A DNA stretch of 64,000 nt, taken from assembly GCA_024305745.1 (NCBI GenBank), contig JAHRBS010000004.1:5394001-5458000 (forward strand), read 5' to 3'. The DNA is from Polyporus tsugae. Its lineage: Eukaryota > Basidiomycota > Agaricomycetes > Polyporales > Polyporaceae. This document shows, piece after piece, positions 32,726 to 43,516 of the stretch; positions within the stretch are counted from its first letter, which is position 1; each line of letters opens with the position of its first letter. Under the pieces are notes generated by a model, which had not been told where the DNA came from, did no database searches, and saw nothing but the letters and a program-made list of their open reading frames with translations. The position numbers and the translations under genes were made by a program.

Positions 32726-33562
32726 TCAAAAACCCTCTTTCTTATTGACCACCGTAAGGGCAGCGATCTTCTCCTCCATTGCCTTGAGCTGGGCCTTGAG
32801 TGTCGTGACCTCGTCAGTGCTGGATGAGGAAGAAGAGGCAGCCCGTTGGCCCTCGACTTTGGGCTTTGGGCAACGCCACGCGGAATGTCCTTTCTCACCG
32901 CAGTTCCAGCACTCTCCGTTGAACTTCTTCTTGCCCGAACTGGAGGCGGCTGCCTTTTCGCCCTTCTTCTTCCATCCAAATTGCTTCGGCCGTTCCTCCT
33001 CGCGCACGGCAAGTTGCTGATCCATCTGCAGTGCGACCTTCTGGATCTTGGCGAGGTCCGAGATGTCGTGCGCTGTGGTCACGAAGGTGTCCTTGATCTT
33101 GTAAGGGAGCGCCATGTGGTACTGTTCGTGCTTGTCTGCATCACCAAACCTGGTGCGAGCAGCAATGGCATTGAACTGACTGGTATAGTCCTTGACAGTG
33201 CCAAGCCAATGCGAAGCCTTGCAGAGTTTGGTGAGTTCTGCGACGGCCGCTTCCTCGTTGTTTGCAGCACAGAAGCACACCTTGAATGACCCTTCAAAGG
33301 CCGCAAAGTCTGACCACGCAACATTGCCACTGGCCACCGTGACGATGTATGGGCCGGCCCACTTAGCAGTGCCACAGGTCAACTTGTTGAGGATTATGAT
33401 CCAGTGGATCTCGTGTGCGACACCTTGCGCCTTGAGAAGATCGTAGTAGATGCGGGCATTAGCTACAAAGCAAAGCCCTTCCTGCGCGAGTTTCCCATCG
33501 TACTTGCGAGGGGCGATTTGAGAGAGGAGTTTGGAAACATCGAAGGGGGCGGGCGTGGCCAT
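32726..33562 (-). CDS. Gag of the family-1 element, 278 aa
   Basis: An uninterrupted frame starts with ATG at 33562 (ATPAPFDVSKLLSQIAPRKY). The middle has the fungal gag-like segment WSDFAAFEGSFKVCFCAANN and DYTSQFNAIAARTRFGDAD. The C-terminal nucleocapsid has a basic stretch and one CCHC knuckle, CWNCGEKGHSAWRCPKP, then a Ser run and a short coiled coil. It would form the particle that packages the element RNA. It is the only intact ORF of the element. Pol follows after about 170 nt, so the two are not fused in the present sequence. Confidence 0.9.
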   Translation of the reverse strand: MATPAPFDVSKLLSQIAPRKYDGKLAQEGLCFVANARIYYDLLKAQGVAHEIHWIIILNKLTCGTAKWAGPYIVTVASGNVAWSDFAAFEGSFKVCFCAANNEEAAVAELTKLCKASHWLGTVKDYTSQFNAIAARTRFGDADKHEQYHMALPYKIKDTFVTTAHDISDLAKIQKVALQMDQQLAVREEERPKQFGWKKKGEKAAASSSGKKKFNGECWNCGEKGHSAWRCPKPKVEGQRAASSSSSSTDEVTTLKAQLKAMEEKIAALTVVNKKEGF

Positions 33563-34475
33563 GATGGAAGCAGGTGATCAGGGTGTAGAGGGACTTGGCA
33601 CGGGTGAGGGACTACTCGGAGTGTTAAGAACAACGGTTTGTTGTGGAGGGGTCCTTGCCGGAGAGGGTGTGGGTGGGGGGTTGGATGTTCGTCATGCAAT
33701 ACGGTCACTGGCTAGCGTAAGTGCTTGGCCAAGTGGAATGGATCCCAACGAGGGTGATCCGCTGGGAGTGGGGATACGACTAGGAGCACGGCTAGGGGGA
33801 CGTGTGCCTGGTCGGCTGACTGCAGCAGCAGAGGCTGCTCGTGGGAGGCGGTTGGTGGGGACTCTGGGTCGCGACTGGGTGATGAGATCGTTCTGCTCTG
33901 GGGCGGTTGCGACAAAACTGGGATACTGAGACCAGCTTTCCTCGTCCCAGTCAAAGGTGTTCGACCGGTTGGGGCAGGGTTGTTGTTTGCAGATGTACCA
34001 CCGTGAGTCAAACTCGTGCCAATGCTGGTCTTCGACCGCGACAACGTGGAAGATGTGCCTGTATGTACTGCAGCTCGCCAGGTTGTTGGAACTCGCTTCC
34101 TATCCAAGGAACAGAGACAGCAGGTGCACAATCCAACACTGTCTGCTCAGCCTCCTCGGCCTATTGCTGTGTCTTAACCACAAGGGACACGAGCCCAGGG
34201 GTGTCCTGCCTTGGCTTTGTTTTGCTGCCTTTCTCTAGCCTCCCATGCCATGAGGCGGACCACTTCTGTCAGTGCCGGGGTCTCGGGTTAGGAGCTTTCC
34301 GCGCACTGTACCACTGAAAGTGGCAAGCCTCGAGTTGAATCAAGACCACGTCCAATGGTGTGACTAGAGCACACACTATGCTAGGCCAACACAGAGGGTC
34401 AAGAGTGCGTACCGTACAAGGGGAAAAGGGAAAGGGTGTGGGTACACCGGTGCTCGTGAAGTAGTTTCGACCTAA
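33563..34475 (-). other. Leader region of the family-1 element
   Basis: About 910 nt between the 5' LTR and gag. Minus-strand frames here are Pro/His/Ser-rich and not continuous with gag. The first 13 nt carry the primer-binding site. No further function is visible. Confidence 0.5.
34463..34473 (-). promoter_or_regulatory. Self-priming primer-binding site, family 1
   Basis: On the minus strand AGGTCGAAACT starts 2 nt after the 5' LTR. It is the exact complement of AGTTTCGACCT in the 3' LTR (28688-28698) and differs by one transition from AGTTTTGACCT in the 5' LTR. There is no tRNA-type TGG start. The arrangement is that of Tf1/sushi elements, in which the RNA's own 5' end folds back as primer. 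Confidence 0.75.
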
Positions 34476-34921
34476 TGTTACGACTGGACATCGAGTAAGG
34501 ACCAGGGAGACTTACAAGACAAGCAAGGGCACCAACGAGCACTTGTGCAGCAAGAGCAGAGCAAGGCTCAATGGTCAGGGCTGGAGATAAGATGTATTGA
34601 ATAAGTAGGTATCTACAAGCGAAATACAGCGAGGCTTACCTGGAGACAAGAGGTCAAAACTGAGGTCTCCAGGCAGCGAAGTACAGGTCCTTATATATGT
34701 ATAGAGGACAATGAGAACCCGGGGACAATAGGTAACTATGGACACGGGTGAACAATGGAAATGAAACAATAGTGACTATGGACAATAAGGAGCTATTGTG
34801 CTAAAGAACAAAGGACAAGATACAATGCAACAGAGAACAATAAGTACAACATGAGAAGTAGATCGTCCAAAAAAGGAAACTAAGGTGCTGGTAGCAGGCA
34901 CCGAATGGAACATTCATGACA
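34476..34921 (-). repeat. 5' LTR of the family-1 element
   Basis: 446 bp, TGTTACGACTGG ... ATTCATGACA on the plus strand. It contains a TATATAAGG box (minus strand, 34697-34689) and, about 36 nt downstream, AGTTTTGACCT as likely transcript start. Confidence 0.92.
34689..34697 (-). promoter_or_regulatory. LTR TATA box, family 1
   Basis: TATATAAGG on the minus strand. The same box occurs in all four family-1 LTRs in the window, always about 36 nt before the AGTTTYGACCT motif. Confidence 0.7.
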
Positions 34922-35185
34922 GTTTCAGACCCTGTCAGACTTTTGATGAATTACTGATACCTCAAACCCTACAACTCTTCACTGCCAGAACTCAGCAACT
35001 GGCAGACAGGATCATTGGAGAGCACTGGAAAAAGGGAAAAAGGGTTGTCCCATCAAAGAATATTGCATATGATACACAGGCTTCGACAAATCAGAAGACA
35101 AGTGGAAGACTAAACAAGGGCTTCATAGTGCCCCAGACATCCTTGCTGGGTGGGAAATGAACACAAGATTTGTTGGACTTTGAGC
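34922..35185 (+). other. Tail of an unidentified ORF cut by the family-1 element
   Basis: The plus-strand frame entering from the LTR continues as FDELLIPQTLQLFTARTQQL and NQKTSGRLNKGFIVPQTSLL to a stop at 35160. This looks like the end of a real coding sequence whose upstream part is missing. I do not recognise it and did not find its other half left of 28515. Confidence 0.35.
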
Positions 35186-35670
35186 TGTTAGGGTACGGAC
35201 TTATCCGGACACAAGGCTATGTGACCACATGGGGCTTAGCCAATGCTATGCATCTTACTTACCGTATTTAGGTTTCTTTCTCATACTATTGTTGTAGAGG
35301 TCCGGAGACGTCTGGAATCTTTTGGACAATCTATACTGCTCTAGAATAGTCTAGGTAGTTCTATGCTTACTCACTTTATGGTGCTATATTGCACAATCCT
35401 TTACTCATTGTCTTACTCATGCATACATGTGACTTCTTTATTGCTTACTCATGCACTCCCTCTTGTAGTATATAAGGACTGCATTCTCTGCTCCTGCTCC
35501 TCAGTTGTTCACTCACTGACTGAAGAGTAAGTACTTACTATACTTGCCTCTCTCTTACTTGTAGTTACTGACTTTACCTTAGTCTCTCTGTGTTTGACTT
35601 ACAGGTACTTGGTAACTTACAATATATTTGTTCACTCACTGACTGAAGATCTCTCTGTGTTTGACTTACA
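35186..35670 (+). repeat. Possible solo LTR of a third family
   Basis: TGTTAGGGTACGGAC opens the region. A TATATAAGG box lies at 35469-35477 and a candidate end is TTTGACTTACA near 35670. The 3' part contains an imperfect duplication: TTGTTCACTCACTGACTGAA and CTCTCTGTGTTTGACTTACA each occur twice (35503-35605 and 35630-35670). I cannot confirm a target duplication. LTR identity is inferred from TG...CA ends and promoter layout. Confidence 0.4.
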
Positions 35671-37669
35671 GTCGGAACCCTTGCCCTCACAGCCTCGAGT
35701 TCATCACTCACACTCACCTCTTTCCCACACTGTGAGGCACTCAGCGCTCATCCTCGGTCGCATAGGTCGAAAGGTCGATGAGTGAGTAGAAGTCAACCGG
35801 GGAAGAGTGCACACGGGAGTATTGAGACGTGAGCTGGGTAGGCAGTGTCTCGATATCTCAAAGCTGGGGGAAACCGGCCCCACAAGTACAAGGTCTAAGT
35901 ATGAGAGAAGTCACCTAGGTAACGTAGTGACAGGCATCCGGGCCTAACCAGTAAGAGGGAGTAAGTAAGCAGAGAGGGAAACGGGGTGAACAATACGGGG
36001 GATAGAGAGAGAAACACGAGGGAAAGGAAGGAGGCGGACAGGTGTCTGCCGTAGCACCTAAACAGGAAGTCAGTGCCATGGCGCCAATGCACAAAAAAGG
36101 AAGGGCAAATGTAGTCTTGATCAACCTGGAGCGTTTTGGCGGACCACGCCTTTCAGCTTTAGTCGGCTCACGTGCCCGCATCTACATGTACACAGTGACA
36201 AACAGCGTGTCATCCTGCGCGTGCATATCCTCCCGTCATTTACGTGCGTCGTGCAAACACAGGCCGATTTTTGTTAGCTAGTTAGCAGCTGTGGCTGCCC
36301 AATTTTTATGGTGCTGCTTGTCACCCATCCCCAGTCTAATCCCAACTTCTACGGGCCCCACTAGACTCCACCCGGTACACTGGCAAGCCCGCGCACACCC
36401 ACGCACGCATGTCTAGTCTCGTATCCGACCACGTTGAGTCCTGACACAAAAATTCGAATAATGGAAGCTGCAATCAGCTGACAGCATCTGTCCCATTCCT
36501 ATCTCCGGCAGCTAGCGGCCTAAAGCGCAAATGGACTCACCAACGATGACATCACCACTTCTACTGGCACGACTTTGACAAGCGCACCTACTGCCGCAAA
36601 ACTCGCCTCCCACCTGACTCAGTACACGGGTATTGCCACGACCGAGAGCCACATGCATGCTGAGACAACTTGGATGAACTTTGCAATGCAAAATAACATA
36701 GTACCCGTGTAATTTGATGCAACGCGGGCCCGGGACATGTAACATGGAATTATCATTGTGCACAGGCTAGCTGAGTGGCGATCCAATGGCCGCACACGTC
36801 GTACACCCCCAAGTCAGACGGAGGCGCGGACTGGCACTGGCAGTTGGCAAATGAGTTAGTGAATTCTGAATTTGGGGTCTGCTAGCCAATCGGATGCATT
36901 ACTTTACATCACAAAGGATGGATACCAAACCATGAATATATGCCGAGTCAAAATTACCCCTCAAGCCCATGCATACTATATGCATAGGTTGTGTTGTGCC
37001 AAAATTGCACTCGCCACAGAACAAGCGCTGTAGCGATGTGTGAGTAACGTGACCGGAAAGAGGGGTGAAACTTGGTACTTGATTGGCTGACACGCATCAA
37101 AGCCGATCAAATCCGACACTCGAAGGCTTAATGCCGTGGTCCTGCAAAGGGGGCGCGACCGATAGCAGACCATATACTAAAATGGATTGACTGTCATCCA
37201 TTGTCCATATATGGTCAGCAACGGAGACTAGGGCAAACATATCGGGAGGAAAGTAGACACTGGCCCCCTTACACACACTCAGAGCCTCCACCATCCCAAT
37301 ATCTCGGGCATTGGCCCCACCCACCATCAACCTCGCCGGCTCAGTCTCTTCAGACCCACAGTGATGAATCCCTGATTGCATAAGAGATGCAGGCCATGCA
37401 GGAGGACAAGGGTGAACATGGTGGCGAGGATGAGACAGATGAGGAGAGGCTGGAGGAGGAGGAGTAGGGAAGAGGGTGGCTTCTCCTGGGTGAGGAGAAG
37501 CCGCCACTAAGGCATGTGCTAATCAGTTGAGGGTAAGCCCTGCTCACCCTCCTTTTCTTTCCCTCAGCATGCAAGACAGGGACAAGCCATTGCTCGTTCC
37601 TGCACTTCTCCCCCAATCTCCCCCTGGTCACATTGAGATGAGCTCAACGGCTTGTCTCAACGTGCTCTG
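35671..37669. other. No recognisable gene
   Basis: Two kilobases without a convincing gene. The minus strand at 37097-37507 is open with a coding-like centre (ARLMVGGANARDIGMVEALS, VYFPPDMFALVSVADHIW) but no recognised domain and no ATG. Minus 37350-37631 is Ser-rich low complexity. At about 36883-37090 short inverted ends AGCCAATC/GATTGGCT hint at a MITE but are too short to claim. Confidence 0.35.
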
Positions 37670-40600
37670 TAGTGATTTGCAAAGCCTGGCTCAGCCCAAA
37701 AGCCCCGGCTCGGGCCCAGCTTGGGCGGCTCAAGCTCATGAGGAGACGGAGCTGGGCTTTGGTCGACAGCTTAAGCCTGGCTCAAGCCCGGCTCGGCTCA
37801 AGGCCATGGCTTATGGAGGCGACGTAGTATGTATACAATTTCTGCATTCCTAGATAGTCTGTATAGTATGTAAACAGTCCGGAAGTGTCCGGAAGTGTCC
37901 TACACCGACTGCACAAAGATATTGTCATACCCAAACATAGCAGCATCGTCATCATCCTCGACATCAGCCAAGTAACAATCCCACCCTTCTGCCTCCGAAG
38001 CGACACTTGGAGGTATACCATCCTCAGGGTCGCCGTCATCAGCTCCAGGCTCTGTCCGTGAGGAGGGCTCCTCACGGAACAGGAGGTCCTTATGTGCCAT
38101 CGTCTTGAGACACTGAAGGGCTTCGACAATATCAGCTTTCAACCGGTTGCGTCGCTTACTGATAGTGATGCCCGCCAATGAGAATGCCCACTCGCTCGAA
38201 ACTGAGGAGGCCATCACAGCGAGATAGTCATGTGCCAACCATGCCCAGACGGGGTATCGGCTTGCATTCCGCTACAACGTTCAAGTCAGTGTGTGGTCGG
38301 AAAATTCCAATCAATAAATACTTACCCCCCACCACTCCACGATCGTCTCATTGTCCCCAAGTTGATCCTTGGAGTTGAGGTAGCCGTGGAAGTCCGCGAG
38401 CCAAGGCTTGTCCGCTGCTGTATGCAACGAGGGGCTTGAGCTGGGTTCATCCTCACCGTCTGATGAATCCAAGTTTGAAAGCTCTTGCAAAAGGTTGTTG
38501 AGCTTGTGTGATGCGCCTGTCTTCCGAGAACTAGCTGCTGTGGATAGCTTGCCATCACCGTACATCTCTTGATATCTGCGCTTGTACTTCCGAGCAGTCC
38601 CTCAGCAGAGAAACAATGTAAAAGCCGAAAGGAAACGCACCGTCTCTTCGGCTTGTTGGAGGGCCTGGTCCAAGAGGTCTTCACCCCAAAATTTGCGCAT
38701 ATAGCTTGTCTTCTGTGCTGGATCGAGAACTGGGTTTGGTTAGCACAACTCAGACGTTGTTGAAGAAAGAGAGATACATTGGACACGTACGCAATGCAAA
38801 AGTGTAGACCTCGGACTTGGCAGTCCGATCAAAGTACTCCTTGATTGTTTGGCAGCCAGCTTTTAGTGCGGGCGTAAACTCGAAGTACTTAGGCTTGGCG
38901 GCCTGAGTGATCCAAGCACGCTGGAGAGCCTCAAGCGCAGGGAGCGCAAGATGAAGCAATCGGCCCTGTTCCAATGATAAGGCCTGCTGTGCCTTGTCAG
39001 CGAACTGTCAATTATCAGTGAAAGGCCATGAACAATGATATTGGAGCGCAGTACATACACCAAGTAGTGTGATGCAGTGCTTAACCCATTCCCACTCTTC
39101 CGAGCTCAGCTGCAGCTCATCGAGCTTCTGGCGTACCTCACGATCACGCTCCTTGCGAGCAATTTTGGTGACAAATTGGTCAACATGCTAGCAGGGGGGA
39201 TCAATAGTATGTTCCCAGCGCAGGAACTGATCGGAGTACATACATCTTGATGTTTGTCCGCCCGGACAAGCATGATGTAGGTTGATGACCACCGAACCGT
39301 CCTATTCATCATGAGCTGTAGGGGTCGTTCTATGCCATCCGCAGCTTGAAGATCCAGGAAAAGCTGCTTCCGCTGGAGAGATGATCGTGCCTAGTGGAGC
39401 ATCAGGTAAGTAGCATCAACACAGGTGTGAGGCGATGTGAACGAACCTTAACCACAATAGACCGAGCAAGTCCAATCATATCATGACGACCCTCGACCGT
39501 TTCGAAGAGCTCCTGATCGGGGTCATGCAGATTGTAGTGTTTCGACTTGCTATACTTGGCCAGAAGAGCCTGAGTCGCCAGGTTGATGATATGCGCCAGG
39601 CACCTGCACACGTTTAGGGATCTGGATGAATGCGCAATACTACAATGCATGACAAACTCAGATCACATACCTAACACGACGACCACGTGTGCCCAGTCCT
39701 GTCACATTCTGGATGCGCTCTGCGAAGTGATCCATCATAGTACCATTGTTGGGCGCGTTGTCGCAAGTTACATATCCAATCTGCGCATGAACACCTATCA
39801 ATAGCGGAGAGCCAGTGTTGAACAATGCAAATGAACCTTGTGCTCGATCTTCAGGCGGGCGACAATCTTGTACAGAGCCTCGCCCAACAACCGACCTGAG
39901 TGCAAACAGTTCATACGCACAAAACCGAAGAGGGCAGACTGCAACTTCCAGTGTCCTGGCACCTCCTCTTTGATCCAATGCCCTGTCACCGCAAAATAAC
40001 CATTGTTGCTCTCCGAAGTCCAGGTGTCGCAGGTTAAGCTCACACGGCCCTTCACAACTTCGCTCTGCGAGGGATGGATCAACTATAGCCGCAGACAAAA
40101 AGGTAGAGGGACACACATACATTCAGTCAGTCGCAGAGCCGTGTCATGTTGACCTTGAACGCCTCGATAATCGCCTCACGTGTGTTGCGTGCATTGTCAA
40201 TGCGGACACCCTCAGTTGCACGTGCGGCGATGTCAATCATCGACTTGAATGCGGGGTGTTGCAGAGCTTGGATTGGCTATGGTAATTTAAACTATGTGTC
40301 AGGAAATGAACACATTGATTCACACGATCAGGCATACCTGGTCTCGATCAACCACTGACGTGGAGCGTTGTTGAAGAGGTCGTGGTCGTACGGAATGATG
40401 CGCTCCTTCGGACTCGGCTGCTTATGGCAGAGATGGCCATCCAGCCATGACTGTGTCATCGTGACGACCTTCTTCTTCCTCGCCTTGACATCCTTGGGAA
40501 GCATTAACGTAAACTTGCTCTTCGTGCACCAGTCAAGGTACGCTCCCTATTAAACTGCTGAGCGAAGTGCAAAAGAAAAACTGAGCAGAAAGACACACCT

Positions 40601-42268
40601 TGTGTTTCGCCTCTATGTCCCGATGAACGGTTGTTACCTCATCAGTGTACGAAACTTCATGACCTGGTTTTCTTTAGTGGCACCATGGTGAGAAGATAGC
40701 GACACATCTATAATGCGAACACGTACGAGCACATTCGACAGTTGCGGACCTTTTTGCCTTCAGTACTTGTGTGGGCTGCAGAGAAGAAGCGGTCGACGTC
40801 TTTGGTCCTGTCGTGATGGATGGATGGACGGACGGTGTTGATGTCCACGATTTTGATAGAGTCGTGGTTGATAGACTCGTCGATAGCGTCGGAAAGCTTA
40901 GCGCGCTTGGATGACTTTGACCTCTTGTGAGCCTTCTTCTTACGCTTCTTGGGAGAAGGTTGAGCATCGCCAGAGTCGGGGTCGGTCTCGGTCTCTGAAT
41001 CTTGCGCGTGCGAGTAGACAGAGACGTGGTCATCGTCCTCGTCCGGCACCTCAATCACGGACGGGGGCCGATACACGACCCTGTGTCCTGTAAGGTGGAG
41101 ATGGATCAGGTCAAACACGTACAAAGCAAAAATACACCACGTACCTGTTGACCTCTCAGCAGCTGCTGCGTCCGACACCTGAGGCGCTGTCGCTGTCTGT
41201 GACCCTCCACCCCTGCGGGGTGTTTGGGAGTCGGAAGTGTCATTCGTAGCTGGCGTGTCAGGGGGCGGGACACGTGAGCCTGGATCTCAGGTAACGCTGT
41301 GTTGTTGTGGTCACGAAGCTTGGTGGATAGCACAGCGGTCCGCTTAGGGCGATCTGAGAGACGCATGGGGGAAATGGTGTGGAGAATAGCAGAGAATGAG
41401 TGTGGGACGTGTAAAGAAGGTATGGGTGGGGTAAGCCTGTACAGTAAGGGATGCAGGTAGAGTGAGGTCTTGTCGACCTGAGCGAAAGAGGGACAAGAGG
41501 GAAGAAGGGATGGTGCACCGATAATGAGGGCTGCATGCTCATCCAAGGGTTTATATACCTATAGAGCACCAGTTTGACATGCCGTCCTCTCGGAAGAGCC
41601 TCCATCTTCTGGTGTGACAATTGAGGCATATGTTGCGCCATTTGGCCAAGAGCGGAAACACGAGAGCCTCTTCTGGCACAACAAGGACCCGGAATGGGAT
41701 GGAAGTGAAAGACAAGTCAGAAGCCGTGTGTGAGTGGTGTCAAGTAGGCGATCATCGTGCCACATTATTCACAGAACTGTGATAATATCGCCACACAGAG
41801 CAGCGGTGACTCGTGTCAAAGGAGAGCTTCAAGAACGTGGTTGGCACCGGGAGAGCGAGGGAGTGGCCCAGGCATGGAGATAGCGCCAGATGTTACAATT
41901 CTTCTTAAATGCCGGATATGTTCGCCTGAAATCCAGTGCTCGAGATCTATGGTTCAGGGTGGAAACAATCCCATACAATCAAGTCCGAGAGGAGTGAGTG
42001 TGCATGGAGCAGAAGAGAGCCGACACCATCAGTGCCAATCGGATACAGTGGCGCAGGCACTTAATATGCCATATGCGGTCGTCTCGCCTCGTCCGCCTTC
42101 TCCGGGACTCAGCGCTCAGCGACCCAACAATTGAGTACCTACTCCTGCATCGCAATGTTGTTGCACTATGTCAGGAAACATTATCGCTAATATCGCGCTT
42201 GCTAAGGTACACAAAGCCCCGGCTTAAGCTTTGCGGCCCGGCCTGAGGCCAGGCTTTGCAAATCACTA
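37670..42268 (-). mobile_element. Autonomous hAT transposon with matched terminal inverted repeats
   Basis: The left end TAGTGATTTGCAAAGCCTGG is matched by the right end CCAGGCTTTGCAAATCACTA, a perfect 20-bp inverted repeat. Further in, CCCGGCT/AGCCGGG-rich subterminal sequence continues on both sides. The transposase gene runs on the minus strand between them. Flanking 8-mers (GTGCTCTG left, AGGGGGTG right) do not match, so the target duplication has diverged or one end was exchanged. The 607-bp element at 51462-52068 has the same ends and is a deletion derivative. Confidence 0.9.
37900..41366 (-). CDS. hAT transposase, near-intact, multi-exon
   Basis: ATG at 41366 begins RLSDRPKRTAVLSTKLRDHN. 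Exons then give an NLS-like KKRKKKAHKRSKSSKRAK, a BED finger (VRNCRMC, then HRDIEAKHK after an intron), HPAFKSMIDIAARATEGVRI, the RNase-H-fold start VSLTCDTWTSESNNGYFAVT (about 40030-40060), YVTCDNAPNNGTMMDHFAE (about 39740-39780), RCLAHIINLATQALLA (about 39550), RTVRWSSTYIMLVRADKH (39290), LDPAQKTSYMRKFWGEDLLD (38700) and the C-terminal dimerisation block HDYLAVMASSVSSEWAFSLA with RRNRLKADIVEAL (38140-38235). It ends with an acidic tail at 37900. Introns are short with GTAAGT-type donors. I see no nonsense codon. The only doubt is a change of frame near 41230-41290, between the first exon and the TNDTSDSQTPRRGGG segment. Confidence 0.85.
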
Positions 42269-42523
42269 AGGGGGTGCTACTGGTATGTACTGGCACGAAT
42301 CCGCGTGCTGTGTGCCACGTGCGTCCTGTATGAGCTCGGGTGTGCCCCCACACCGTCCCCTCTGCACCTCCTCACTAGTAATGAATGGACGGGTATTCGC
42401 CCTTAACACGTACGAACGTAAACCGGCGCAATTTGAGGTCCCAGACCTGACCAGCCCAATCGCAGCCACGCGTTATGCACTTTTGCTGATCACTGGGAGT
42501 CCGTAAGAACCCAATTGTCTACG
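42269..42523. other. Spacer
   Basis: About 255 bp between the hAT right end and the RING gene. Nothing recognisable. Confidence 0.5.
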
Positions 42524-43374
42524 CTATCCTAGTATGTATGGGAAAAACTTCGAGAATGGTTCTATCACTGCCAGTGTCTGAACTTCGTGTTCTGGAACGG
42601 ATTTGCCCTGGAAATCTGCTATGCTTCGTACCAGATCCTTCATGGTGAAGTTTTCAGAAGGACTCATGTGAACCACCACACGACAGGTAGGACACGTATA
42701 ATTGGGGTGAGGAGTGGTGCCCAGTACGACCGCAATTTCTCCAAGAAGAAGCTGTCGCATCATAGGAGACATGTTCGGACGGTTGAGGGACGCGCGCTGG
42801 ATGGTAATCAGGTTCTGCGCATTGTATTGTGGATGTAGGGTAAGATGCTGGTCCAGGGCAACGTTGAACCATTCTTTCAGGCATTCTCTACAGAAGGTAT
42901 GGCCACAAACAAGGCTTGGATTTGTCTCAGCGTTGAATTCCATGATATATGCAAGACCGACGTACCTAAACGGGTGCCACATATTATGCGCGCAGATTCC
43001 GCAGGTTACATGTTCTTTGACAACAGACATGAGCTATATATTAAGTGAGTAGATACATACACGTGTTTATATCAAGCATCAATATCTACCTTCTTGAAGT
43101 TGGAGTCGTCATGTACCTGAGAGACAACTTCCGATGTTCCTTTGCCCTACCCAGGAAGGAGCATCAGCGGTGCAATTTCACGTCTCACAGTCTTAGATCA
43201 CCCGCCTGGTCCTCCTCATCCTCGTCCGACGATATTTCAATGACCTCCCAGGGGGGGAATCATTGAGGGCTCCTGTTTGGGCTGTCGTTGGGAGGACTTG
43301 CGCTGCACCGACGTGTTCTTGTCGGGAGTAGAGGTGGAGGTGGCAGGACTCTCAACGGATGATGGAGGAGGCAT
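42524..43374 (-). CDS. RING-finger protein, putative E3 ubiquitin ligase
   Basis: The last exon (43033-42524) encodes the RING: VTCGICAHNMWHPF, LVCGHTFCRECLKEWF and, after a 45-residue insertion, YTCPTCRVVVHM. The Cys/His spacing fits C3HC4 (Cx2C, CGHxFCxxCL, CxxC). Upstream, an exon ending at 43090 with a GTAGAT donor gives VVSQVHDDSNFKK, a short coil that joins LMSVVKEHVTC in phase. The first exon starts at ATG 43374 (PPPSSVESPATSTSTPDK), is Ser/Thr/Pro-rich and would end in the acidic motif EVIEISSDEEDEDQAGD. A C7 run (plus 43251-43257) shifts the frame just before that motif, and six C would keep it open. RING proteins of this kind recruit E2 enzymes. The substrate is unknown. The shift is either an assembly error or a recent mutation. 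Confidence 0.7.
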
Positions 43375-43516
43375 CGCACTAGTAGAAGAACAGGTAAACA
43401 AAGGACATGCTATATATATGCTTCAGTCGCGCGCTTATATTACTGCACGAGGACCAGCATTCTTCGCCTCTTGATGTACCTGCTAATCTAGTCAGGTCGG
43501 CGACCGCGTATATGCG

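Larger units (their letters stand above)
28515..34921 (-). mobile_element. Chromodomain Ty3/gypsy retrotransposon, LTR family 1
   Basis: Two LTRs (28515-28956 and 34476-34921) bracket gag, protease, reverse transcriptase, RNase H, integrase and chromodomain on the minus strand, 6.4 kb in all. The purine tract (AGGAGGGGGGTAT on the minus strand) abuts the 28-kb LTR, which is the 3' LTR. An 11-nt primer-binding site lies 2 nt from the 34-kb LTR. Domain order RT-RNaseH-IN-chromodomain places it among chromoviruses. Flanks (TCCGG left, GTTTC right) do not form a target duplication. Stop codons and a mutated RT active site show it can no longer move by itself. Confidence 0.93.

Noticed and set aside
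33531..33929. Gly/Val-rich plus-strand ORF
   Set aside because: Antisense shadow of the retrotransposon leader and Gag start.
36883..37090. MITE with AGCCAATC/GATTGGCT ends
   Set aside because: Eight bases of inverted identity without a target duplication is not enough.
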